Assembly: GCA_964017155.1 (NCBI GenBank)
Contig: OZ024854.1
Location: 17,874,055-17,938,054, forward strand
DNA from: Oasisia sp. SBJ-2009
Taxonomy: Eukaryota > Annelida > Polychaeta > Sabellida > Siboglinidae
DNA: 64,000 nt
Direction of reading: 5' to 3'
Below, piece by piece: positions 54,201 to 64,000 of the stretch. A model generated the notes under the pieces. It had not been told where the DNA came from and did not search any database. It saw only the letters and a program-made list of their open reading frames with translations. The position numbers were made by a program, and so were the translations under genes. How positions within the stretch are numbered: position 1 is the first letter of the stretch; each line of letters starts with the position of its first letter.

Positions 54201-56985
54201 ATGGTACGTGTACAGACTTCCCTTTTTACACAATCATAGCAACCATGGCATACCTAGCTGACAGCCAAGTTGAATTAGGTTCTCCCTTTAAGCTCCGTAT
54301 TAAGTTCATTTACTAAACCTGGTATGTGACTATCAGATTAAAATATATTTGTGTCGTCGCCAACTAAAATGAACGTCAGTAGCTTCGACACATTACACAT
54401 ATCATTAACATAGTATTGAAAACAATAGCGGACCTATGATAGGAGGAATACCACACAGTAACTAACGTATTATAACTTCGTAACTAACGTATTGCGTTCT
54501 ATTTGATAAAAAAAAACGTCTTATCCACTGATAAGCAACTCTGCGAATACCATTGAATTCCAGTTTCTTACATACAAGTTGGTAGTCTACTGTGTCAAAA
54601 GCTTTTCGTATGCCGATATATACACCAATGGAGTTCGTTTTTGTAAATATATTTAATATGTTGCTATTTAGCCTTCCTAGGATTGTAGAGAATTTTGGGA
54701 GCAGGGAAATAGGTTTACAGTTATTGAAATTACTTTTCCTCCCCGACTTATACAGTGGCATGACCTGGCGATGTTCACTTTTTAAAGGAAAGGTTCCAGT
54801 TTGTAAAGAGAAGTTAAATATATGTCTTATTGGTTTGGCTTGACGATACATGTAATTGCACTTTTAATGAGTCTAAAATCGATGTCATCACAGTCAGTGG
54901 ATGGTTTGCTTTTACAAACGTTTACAACAGATATAACTTAGCGTTCTTCAACTGGTGAAATGAAGATGCGTTTCTTAATTCTATAAATTAAGTAATCGTT
55001 ATACAGATGTCTTCGCTAAATCAGGTCCAACAGTTGTAAAAACAATTGTATTGAATACGTTAGCTATCTCCGTGTTATTATCAACCTTGCTTCCTTCTAC
55101 AATAAAATGATTTGGGTAGCTGGAATGTTGTAGATTTTCGCCAATTGCAGTTTTCAGAATGTGTCGTGTTTTTGTAATATCATTACGGTGTTTATCTAAT
55201 AATTTACTATAGAATGGTTTTAGATCATTTCTATATTGAGGTTAGTTTATTTTTGTACGATTTGTTTCTGGTTTCTGCGGCCAATGTCCTACACGACAGG
55301 AATACTTTGTATAGCTGATTTTTCTTTTTTCATGCATTTCGCAGTCCATTAGTTAGCCATGGATTACTTGCATAACGATTATCCGTGTGTAAAATGCATT
55401 TTACAGGGCAATGTTTGTTTAAATTACATGCAAATTGATTACCGCAAAAACTGGTAGATGATCACTGATATCAGTAATAAATAAGCCACCATTTACTTGA
55501 AACTGCAATTCGTTCATGAAACATATTAGTTCTGAGCGTAGCAGTAGTGTATGTAATTCTACTCGGCTTAGTTATTAAACTATATTAAAGTCCAAAACTG
55601 TACGTATAATCTAAGAATGTCCTTGTATTGTGCTTTAATATATCAGTGTTGAAATCTCCACACACACACATGTATACTCTTTTTTGATTTTATGCCACTA
55701 AAATATTTTCTTAGGATTCACAAAAGCGCCTACATTGGCATCTGGACTTCTATAAATGCAACTAACAATTATATTTGTCATCTTTCTCATATTAAACTCT
55801 ACCGTAACATATAAAAAAATATTTTCAACAACTGATTTGCCTTCAGTAAAAGTACATTCAATTATATCATTGAAATATATAACAATATCTCCGCCTTTTT
55901 TGTAATGTTGTGCAACCTGAAAGACCTGTTAGTGTGGCAAATTATATCCTGTTGTTACCTCTGATTCTGTCCATGTTTATGATATTGTAATTACAGAGTG
56001 TAAATCAAAAGTAATGTTAAGTGTTTGCAAAGTATGTATGCTGCTATGCAAATTTGCATTGAAACTATGACTATGTATTATTGACAATCCATTAGCACTG
56101 TTTTTGGTTAACACGTTAAATTGCAGATCATCATAATATTTCCATGATGACAATACCCGGTTGTAAAGGTTATTTGCCGGATTTAGGTATTTATCGCAAT
56201 CACAGGTACTATAATCCGTGTGCTGAAATAATTCAAAATCATGATCCAACGAGGAACCAGAATCTATTTACGTGTTGGTATTGCGGTTTACACTGGCATA
56301 ATTGTTAAATACATTGCCATGATGACATCATCGCTCACATTATGAAAAGGAAATACACGTAATTTGTCACTTTTTTTATAAACTAGATAGCAACAATAAA
56401 AGAACAAAAAGCGTTTTATAAACGCGCGTGCTTATATTCACACATGAGTGTCCTTATCGTATCAAGCATCATGGTGACAACTACGAATTCCTCAAGAAAA
56501 GAAGGGACGAAGGTCCTCACCCACTGTCTCCTGAGGCGATGCAGCTTGGGACATTTAAGGAAGACTTTGCCGTTGTAGGTCCACGTGATGTCGATGTACC
56601 TATGTCTTCTCATATCCCTCGCCTTCTTGAAGAGGGCAGCATTCTTTTGCGTCAGCTGTTCGTTCACATATATCTTTGTCCGCTTCAGTTTACTCATGAC
56701 GTCTTGCTTCATTGCATTTTTAGGACAAGACACTTTACGATAATTGGCTTCGCACGTTCGTCTCTTCAAGCTGGCAGTTGATGGCAACCAACAATGTCAC
56801 TCGTTAGTAGCAGCTTTACGCGCATCGTCTCATCCACCAACACGGCAATCTTCTTTCTGAGGACGGAGAACTCGCCACCACCGTGGCTGCTCATGCCGTT
56901 GTCCTCAGCTGAGTAATTCCAGCTCGTCGCTCTCGCGTAGCTACGGGCGCCGATTATAACTTTGTTTTTCTTTGAGTGCATTTCG
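54201..56985 (-). mobile_element. Decayed non-LTR retrotransposon with ORF1, endonuclease and RT remains
   Basis: Read on the - strand from about 56985: an ORF1-like part (DETMRVKLLLTSD, then KLKRTKIYVNEQLTQKNAAL and RRHRYIDITWTYNGKVFLK); an ORF2 start (YSTCDCDKYLNPANNLYN) and endonuclease opening (GLSIIHSHSFNANLHSSIHT); then RT (PLYKSGRKSNFNNCKPISLL and IRKAFDTVDYQLVCKKLEFN, F-x-x-V-D-Y) to about 54462. Frames are broken repeatedly. The K-R-x-K-I-Y-V-N-E-Q-L-T motif is common in ORF1 proteins of CR1/Jockey-type LINEs. Not functional. The 3' limit is approximate. Confidence 0.82.
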
Positions 56986-57598
56986 TCGTCTAGGTTTTTG
57001 TTTATTTGAGGCTATTATCTCTTCAAAGCCATGGCACAGAAATTGTAAACATGTTTTGATTGCCCCGGGCTAAACAGTGTCCACTAACAGTAATCCCTCT
57101 AAACCATGCCTGAACCACTGCATTGTCTCTGCAATCTACGTAGTCTTCTGAACACACTGTTATTGCAATCATATACATCGTGGATATTGTGAACAGTGTG
57201 ATCGGCGGATCGCTGCCGGGTCACCCTTCTATTTCCATTGTGTGTTCGGTGTGTCGGTGTACACTGATTCTGTTATCGACCAGCAGTGTTTTTGGTGCGG
57301 ATGTTCTGGTAGGTTAGTTATCTTTGTGTAGCTTCTGTCGCGATACTCTGATACACTTCAGTATTATTCAGAAGTGCCGCGGTCGACAGCTGATGCCTGC
57401 AATCATAAGAGCAATGTACCACTTACTATTAGTAAACCGTAAAACGTATGGTAGTTGTGAACTGTGAGACATTAGGAAAACATACAATATTATTTTGTAA
57501 GCGTAGATGTAGATGTAGATATGTTCTGACACTTGACTGTTTTAGAGGTATCCGCTAGCAATGGTGGAGTGTATTGAACAATGGTAACTATTGGTGCA
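56986..57598. other. Intergenic stretch
   Basis: Unique sequence between the LINE remnant and the last exon of the - strand receptor-like gene. It would hold that gene's 3' UTR; nothing else recognised. Confidence 0.5.
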
Positions 57599-57738
57599 TC
57601 ATATGTTCTGTATCGTACATACACTGACAGATGCGTGCCGTGTTTCTGTTCTATTGGCACCAATGTCTTCATAGGTATCTTCTTCTTGCGTAGACTGAGC
57701 TGTAGTTTCTCCAGACGTTTCAATGGTGGCGTAAGTTC
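57599..57738 (-). CDS. Receptor-like gene, last exon: tyrosine-motif cytoplasmic tail
   Basis: On the - strand: acceptor tgtgtcttctcaaag, phase 1 in, stop TGA (57599-57601). Encodes TYATIETSGETTAQSTQEED then TYEDIGANRTETRHAS. Acidic, Ser/Thr/Tyr-rich with TYATI and TYEDI, like ITIM/SH2-binding tails of animal surface receptors. Another frame is also open (ELTPPLKRLEKLQL...), but its composition is less natural. Membership in one gene with 59534-59665 is inferred. Confidence 0.5.
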
Positions 57739-58076
57739 CTTTGAGAAGACACAAAAACATATCGTTTTCTGCGACGGTAAATAAGTCATCAGATTCATTT
57801 TGCCTGATATAACTAACTGAATTTTATACGGTAGGTTGCACATGAAATGAAAATAAATGTGCCACTTTGAACAACTATTTATTTGGGTAATTGCTAAATA
57901 TATTTGACAAATGCAAAACACATTATCTATATTATTATTGTGTAGATATGGTATTACATTATGATATATACACATGCATTTTCTAGGCGGGATGCGTACT
58001 CATTTATTCAAATATATCATACGTCTATATTACTGCCCTTGAAGCAGGTTGTCTTTATCATAATCAATTGACTAAC

Positions 58077-58207
58077 CTTGATGCGGCGAAACATCTTTAG
58101 TGTGACCTTCGGTGAGACTTTCATACTCAGTACTGCCATCGTTGAATGCAGTACTAGTAACGGCATGGTGTTGTCCATGTCTCCGCATATGCTCCATTTT
58201 CGAATCA
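58077..58207 (-). CDS. Receptor-like gene: cytoplasmic tail exon
   Basis: On the - strand: acceptor aaccttccag, donor gttagt, 131 nt. The favoured frame encodes DSKMEHMRRHGQHHAVTSTA and NDGSTEYESLTEGHTKD (YESL), and leaves in phase 1, matching the next exon. It needs phase 2 entry while the transmembrane exon leaves in phase 1, so an unseen small exon or a different boundary is required. A second frame (VIRKWSICGDMDNT...) fits the phases directly but looks less like a tail. Confidence 0.42.
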
Positions 58208-58722
58208 CTGGAAGGTTGAATAAAGCATTTTTACCTGAAAAATCGTAATGTCATAATAACACATTGACATTACTAAATTGTTCTATGGTAATATGGTAAT
58301 ATGGTCTGTGTAGAAATGTAACTAAAAATCTACATTTACAAAGTTTCTGCATACATGTTATTAGAATTGATTAATAATAAAATGAAAATAATTATTTACA
58401 ATATATTTTAAATCTAACATATAGCATATAAGCATGTTGGCTATATTGTCTAGGACAAGCAGACCAACATAAACATAGCCTAATATATAGACGGCTCTGG
58501 AATATAGACTGGTAAACATTTGCCTCATAGCCCTTTAGAATTTAGGTCGTACTATGCCTTCATTACAGTGGCACGCGTTCCCTTTTCGTTGCCACATTAT
58601 AAAATGAAACCTGTAACCTGACGGTGGCAACTCAGTTTAAAGCACCCATCATACCCCGATCAATGTACAAAATACAATTATTAAGAACCGTATATAACAC
58701 TAAAATCATCATTACTACAGGT

Positions 58723-58726
<4 letters not shown>

Positions 58727-58775
<49 letters not shown>

Positions 58776-58935
58776 TTTGTGTGTGTGTGTGTGTGTTTGT
58801 GTGTGTGGGTGTGGGTGTGGATGTGGGTGGATGTGTGGGTGTGTGGGTGTGTGGGTGTGTGGGCGTGTGGGCGTGTGGGCGTGTGGGCGTGTGGGCGTGT
58901 GGGCGTGTGGGCGTGTGGGTGTGTGGGTGTGGGTG
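58727..58935. repeat. GT and GTGTGGGC microsatellite
   Basis: GT repeat passing into GTGTGGGT/GTGTGGGC repeats, inside the intron of the - strand gene. Confidence 0.93.
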
Positions 58936-58988
58936 TTATATAAGTTCACTAACCTCATTTCAAGAGCATTATCTGAAACAGACATACA

Positions 58989-59239
<251 letters not shown>

Positions 59240-59246
<7 letters not shown>

Positions 59247-59253
59247 GTGCATC

Positions 59254-59319
<66 letters not shown>

Positions 59320-59336
59320 GATGCACGATTGCTTAA
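59240..59336. mobile_element. Second foldback element with a TA core
   Basis: aagcaaccgtgcatccac and gtggatgcacgattgctt are near-perfect inverted arms around a TA tract at 59258-59317. It abuts the first foldback element. Confidence 0.75.
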
Positions 59337-59533
59337 ACACAACTGTAGACCTTTTACAATATTGCTAAAACGTACAAAGTCATCGTAGATAATTATGTCT
59401 ATATGTATTCCTCATTGACAAAATAGCATTAATACTACTATGTCACAAACTAGTTGTGAGAGTATTACTTCATACTTAATATGAAAAAAAAACTATTGGC
59501 TTGATCTACTTAACGACATTTCGTCAGTATTAC

Positions 59534-59665
59534 CTTTATTCTCGGCATATCGACGGCAAAGGTGAATACCGATGATTAAAATGATGAGAATAACAACAGC
59601 AGCAGCTGCAGATCCAGCGATGATAGTTATTGGTGATCCAGTTTTTGGAGGTGTTGGAGATAGTG
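59534..59665 (-). CDS. Receptor-like gene: transmembrane exon
   Basis: On the - strand: acceptor ctgttttcag, donor gtaata; 132 nt, phase 1-1. Encodes LSPTPPKTGSPITIIAGSAA, a Val/Ile/Leu-rich helix of about 20 residues and HLCRRYAENK, i.e. a Pro/Thr stem, a membrane helix and a basic stop-transfer. It is not the neuroglian membrane exon. Its phase matches the end of the Ig6 copy upstream (60514-60807). The extracellular part of the gene is not otherwise identified in this window. Confidence 0.65.
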
Positions 59666-60129
59666 CTGAAAACAGACACATGATTTAGATAACACATGGA
59701 TATGGGTAATCATGTTCTATTATTATTAAAAAATATGTGTATTTGAATTATTATATATTCTGTATACAATTTCACTCTTAGTTTAAAGCAAATCCAAATA
59801 AATATTTATTTTACCAGTTATTTTACTAAAGTGAAACGTAATATTTTTACACAAATGAATACGTCATAGGGATGTATTCCCTCTAGGTAAGGATCTGAGA
59901 TGTTCTTATTTATAGTTTATTAGTACCAATACTATTACTTTGTAGAGCAGAATAATTCAACGCAGTTAAAACAACTCGAGTTGAACTTCTAAGGAAACTG
60001 TGCACTTAAAACAATTGATTATTTTACCATTCTTTGTCGTAACATTAAATTATTTTCTAAAGTGTATTTCCATACTTTATTCCTTCCAATGTTCTTTGCA
60101 ATTCGCTAAGGAAATTGTGTTACTATCTA
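59666..60129. other. Intron between the transmembrane exon and the duplicated block
   Basis: AT-rich unique sequence; nothing recognised. Confidence 0.5.
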
Positions 60130-60513
60130 GACTATGAATATTATTATAAAACTGTGTTTCTGTGTCTGTATGTATGTGTGTGGACCCACATCAGTTTTGT
60201 ATGTATTGAGAAACTGTGCATTTGACCTAGCTGGGATGGTTCCTACATTTAGACTTCTTCAATATTCATGGGAAGAGAGATGTTAGAGAAATGAGGGGAT
60301 CAATATTTCAAAGGGTTGTGCCAAATGCCAGCATTTCGTTGCATAAGCACACGACCTATTTACAGGACACACTGAGACATTGTAACCCAATTTTCAAACA
60401 CTTTAACTCGGGTGACCAGCCTTGCCCTTCTCGCCAAGCACCGCTGTCTACCTTAGCTAACTGTCACTCTGTAATACTCAAAACCACTGAACCGTGACGA
60501 GGAGAAGACTCAC

Positions 60514-60807
60514 CTTTGACTGTCAGTTGGACCGTGAATTCATCTGAATCGAGTCCGTTGCTCGCGACACAGGTGTACGCGGCGGTGTCGCTCACCATGG
60601 CCTGGGAGATGGTCAGAGAGTTGTCGGCCATGTTCTTTGAGATTCGCCCCTCCTGCTCGTAGTCGATCGCCTGACCGTTTCTCTTCCATTCGATCCGGAG
60701 TTTCGACTATTCTGCGGGATCCGTGGTGGCTTGACAGCTGAATTCGACTTTCGCCGTTGCGTTCACCTCTTTGTCTTTTAGTATGCCCGGCACAATCTGT
60801 GTCGCTT
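60514..60807 (-). pseudogene. Neuroglian Ig6 exon copy with nonsense codon
   Basis: 294 nt, the same length and splice signals as 13260-13553, with high identity. A CAG codon of the source is TAG here (complement cta at 60707-60709), ending the frame about 35 codons into the domain. Otherwise the frame is intact ([27 protein letters not shown]). Confidence 0.88.
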
Positions 60808-61238
60808 CTGGAAGGGGAATACATTATTTCTTATTACCATCTGTTTGATTAATGTATTACTATCCACCTTTATTATTAAAAACTATGTTAATGTCACACT
60901 TCATGGCTGCATAGGAAACGTAACATAACAACCAAACAGTGCTCTTTATATGTGTCTTCAATAATATTCCAGTAAGCTGGTGGCAGAATATGTTTTGATC
61001 CTAATTCGCTGCTAATGGTTATAAATGACGTTGTTCATCATATCAGATTTACCAAAGTTTTTTTTTTTTACAGATTTCACTGCCAACTTATCTTTCCCTG
61101 ACGTTTTCGTCTACTTTCAATAGAGAAATTGACTGTGATATATATTAAACTCAATTAATAATTAGTATATGTTAACCTTTTTAGTGGGGTGAGCCAAAAA
61201 CGATGCTTTCAGTTTCCCTCTAATATGAATGTGCTCAC

Positions 61239-61329
61239 CCCTGACAATCAGCTCGCCATGAGCTTCGATTTCACCAAACTTGTTCCTTGCGTGACATTTG
61301 TACATGCCCCTGTCCTCTGCTATGACTCC
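61239..61329 (-). pseudogene. Neuroglian Ig5 second-half exon copy
   Basis: 91 nt, apparently identical to 12739-12829 including acceptor and donor. Open reading frame kept ([14 protein letters not shown]). Classed as pseudogene because the next exon has a stop and the rest of neuroglian is absent. Confidence 0.8.
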
Positions 61330-61339
61330 CTGAAATAAG

Positions 61340-61545
61340 ACATCCCAGTGTCACTGACTGCTGACATGACATAGGCTCAGGTGTCATCAATATGCCATGC
61401 TGACATGACGTATGCTCAGACATTATCAAAGTGTCACTGCTGACATGATGTATACTCATACATCTTCAAAGTCTCACTGCTGACATGACGTATGCTCAGA
61501 CATCATCAGAGTGTCACTGCTGACATGACCCGGTTCAAGATATCA
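61340..61545. repeat. 40-bp minisatellite, shorter copy
   Basis: About four to five copies of the same tgtcagcagtgacactttga-type unit (reverse complement), compared with about eleven at 12294-12722. Confidence 0.85.
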
Positions 61546-61829
61546 CGTCATACTATATTATGTGACCATTCTGAATGTAACATTATCAATATAATTCACG
61601 CGGAAATTAATCGGAAGTGTTTCTTATAAAACATTAACTATAACTGCCATGTTAACAGTCCCGCATGAGCTCCCTCCGCAACATAGGGAACTTGTTGTAT
61701 GCAAATTGTGTGAAACGTCTGAGAAACAGTCTCAAAACCAGACATCGTCATCCCCATTAGCAACAGGCACAACTTGGAACAGGACAACTTTAAGATACAT
61801 CTTAGGGTCCACAATGCTTGATTTCTGAC

Positions 61830-62014
61830 CTTGATCTTCAGGTCTCCGTTCTTTCCAATGTTGATCCTATGCACGTCGTCGGTCTGTTTGCCGTCTTTCG
61901 TCCATGTGATCACAGGTTTTGGGACCCCAAATGTGCGACATTTCAGAGAAATCTCCTGTTTCTGAGAAGCCACAATGAATGACTTTGGGGCCTTAATGAA
62001 GCTGGGTGGTTCAC
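61830..62014 (-). pseudogene. Neuroglian Ig5 first-half exon copy
   Basis: 185 nt like 11796-11980. Frame intact: [40 protein letters not shown]. The N-terminal strand differs at many residues ([10 protein letters not shown] versus KAPKSFIVAS), while the core is conserved. Confidence 0.82.
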
Positions 62015-62392
62015 CTGGCAACAAAGGGGTAATAATTAATAAGAGTAAGTAACATGAGCGTATAAGGATGAACGGAAAAAGACTCCCTTCTAAATCTCAA
62101 TGGAAGATGTGCTTACAAATGTACAACTAACACTGAATCCATTTAAAAGCGTTTTATTATATATCAAGTTTGTGTTTAAGAACCCATTAGTGTAGTAGCC
62201 CATATTTGGGACATGGAGGTAAAGTAATACGACTGACTGACCAGACGGAAACTTCTGTTGGTGCTGAAGCGGTAAACAGGAGATGGTAACACCTTGGCAA
62301 AATGTGAACATTTCGTAGTTTTGAGGGCCGTGAGGAATCGTTAGAATGATTCACTCAAATATAAATGTATTGTGCATAGTGACAGTAACCTA

Positions 62393-62500
62393 ATAGGGCC
62401 TGTAAGTGGGTCACGATACATGGCATGATTCCGCGCGACTGCAGCTTATTGGGAACTAAGCGATACTAATTGGGGACTGGCCACAATAATAATATTCAAC
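62393..62500. repeat. Interspersed repeat related to 53033
   Basis: gggcctgtaagtgggtcacg ... ccgcgcga ... ggactggcca resembles the start of the insertion at 53033. A ttacgggatttgcattttaa motif shared by both lies at about 62684. Confidence 0.6.
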
Positions 62501-62699
62501 TGATGGATGACAGTTCTAGCTTCCGTCTGATGAATACTAGGAAAATCAGGGCATAAGTATATTGTGTTATATGTTTCTTATCTTAAATGTCCGATTTAAT
62601 GTTGAGTTTTTAACACTATCGTAGACACATAGCAATTTACATAGTGCAGATAATAGACACTATGTTAGGCCGTATGTGTCTTTTACGGGATTTGCATTT

Positions 62700-63240
62700 T
62701 AATAATAATAATAACACTAACACAAGTTTTATTAGCAACTCAACTGAGTTGGATTGACATTACATTAGGTTACAATTAACTCATGAAAACGTCATACAAA
62801 TACAATAGAAATACATTTGATAAAAGCAAATCATAGCGTATTAATAGCCTTTTTACTGATAGTTGTATAAAGCCCACGGTATAAAGGAGTTACGGAATCT
62901 ATTCGTTCTAGTAACTGGTAACGGGTACACATTTTCGTGTCTAATATTATACTCGGTATGTCTTTTGTCAGGCAGCAGATAATTGAATCTATGTGTGCCG
63001 ACTTTAATTTTATCAAACTATTTTTGACAAATGCTCTCCCGTCTTACATTCAACGTATCCAGGTTAGCACGTCTGAGTATCTCCGCGTAATCCAATCCAG
63101 GAAAAATACATTTTAATGCCCTTTTTTGTATAACTTCAATATTGTCGGGCAAATATTGGGGCAAGTTAGTGTGCCATACAGGACATGCATATTTTAGAAC
63201 TGGTCTCACCACACTAACATATACACTGACCAGATACTCA
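62700..63240 (-). mobile_element. LINE 3' end (RT C-terminus)
   Basis: On the - strand: MVRPVLKYACPVWHTNLPQY, IEVIQKRALKCIFPGLDYAE, ILRRANLDTLNVRRESICQK and, in another frame, sequence with PLYRGLYTTISKK. R-P-V-L-x-Y-A-x-P-V-W and the Q-K-R-A-L motif are typical of the C-terminal part of non-LTR reverse transcriptases. The 3' tail is a TAT(A)-type repeat near 62700. Frameshifted and truncated. Confidence 0.82.
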
Positions 63241-64000
63241 ACAAGTAATGTATTTTGATTTCACAATCAAAACCTGACAAACACGTTAGCATAATGACTG
63301 AATATATTGCCGCTGTTAGTTTACAACGGTAATGTTTGCAATGTCTATTGTTGCCGGCTTTATTTACGTACAATGATCGTTACTGGCTATATCCGACAAA
63401 TTACAACTATTATAAAGGTAATCCATCTAAGGAAATTGTTAGTTGGTGAATCACCTTCAACGACATAAGTAATGTCGTCCACCATTACTGCGGTCGAAGA
63501 TTTTTGCAATCAGTTACACAACAATGAACAAAGCTCAAAAAGGTTCAACAGAGCGATTCCCTTCGATGAGTGCCAGTGAAATGCTAAGGCATCATCCTAA
63601 AATAGGATAGCAGATAATTGTGCATAACAACGATTTGAATAGCAGACATGGTCAGTGGCACGGTAGGGGCCTGTTGTATTTAAGTGTCACACACAACATG
63701 CGTCCGCTGAATAAGTTATTATAATGCTGAAATTATAAATAAAATAGTAATAATAATAATATATATCGTTACCTCAGTTACAATAGTTTAGCCTTAAATT
63801 TGAGTCAGCGACAGTCTCTGCAGATTGCCACGCCATAAAGCGGGGAATCTACAGAACTAATAATTCAGGTGGCGCTGTTACTCAACTCGGGCCTCGTGCC
63901 GTCAACTGCCAGCGTCCCGTTACCTCGTTACGCCGCGTTCATTCATTATATCCAGCATTTGTTAACATTTTTGGTCGATAGGCCTTATATTAATAACAGT
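63241..64000. other. Unannotated end of window
   Basis: No exon, repeat array or RNA gene recognised; only a short AAT/AT-rich stretch near 63745. Confidence 0.5.

Larger units (their letters stand above)
60130..62265 (-). repeat. Inverted copy of the neuroglian Ig5-Ig6 block
   Basis: Reverse complement of about 11545-13935, including introns, with a shorter 40-bp array and local divergence. Upstream similarity ends at the caacagaagtttcc motif and downstream at the ttataataatatt motif. Confidence 0.92.

Overview
The window is animal nuclear DNA: long AT-rich introns with GT...AG boundaries, GC-richer exons, many microsatellites and minisatellites, non-LTR retrotransposon remains and a tRNA-derived SINE. 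The proteins encoded (an L1CAM/neuroglian-family adhesion molecule and a Ly6/uPAR protein) fit an invertebrate; a lophotrochozoan, most likely a mollusc, is my inference and not something the sequence proves.

Region 1 (about 2.4-35.0 kb, + strand): most of one neuroglian/L1CAM gene. Exons for six Ig domains, five FN3 domains, a transmembrane helix and a cytoplasmic tail can be chained by splice phase into one uninterrupted frame of about 1,257 codons. Only the signal-peptide/5' exon(s) are missing and presumably lie upstream. Notable points are two alternative exons for the second half of Ig2, a 21-nt cytoplasmic microexon carrying a YKEL motif next to FGEY, a 42-nt candidate juxtamembrane exon, an RRKR site in FN3-3, a FIGMY ankyrin-type motif and a C-terminal TFV. 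Several introns hold minisatellites; in four cases the repeat unit includes the exon's own 5' splice site.

Region 2 (about 35-43 kb): 3' flank of neuroglian, a triplicated interspersed element and a decayed LINE.

Region 3 (about 43.7-51.1 kb, + strand): a complete gene for a predicted secreted, GPI-anchored protein of about 565 residues. It has one Ly6/uPAR-like domain, a Thr-rich mucin-like stalk built from repeated phase-1 exons (two exon types, A and B), a second Ly6 domain and a GPI signal.

Region 4 (about 51.6-62.3 kb, mostly - strand): an inverted, shortened echo of the neuroglian locus. The neuroglian 3' flank (36.2-38.6 kb) reappears inverted at 51.6-54.2 kb, and the Ig5-Ig6 exon block (11.5-13.9 kb) reappears inverted at 60.1-62.3 kb, in collinear order on the - strand. 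The Ig6 copy has a nonsense codon. Between them lie - strand exons for an unrelated transmembrane segment and a tyrosine-motif tail, plus a decayed LINE with ORF1, endonuclease and reverse transcriptase parts. The last kilobase holds another LINE 3' end and unannotated DNA.
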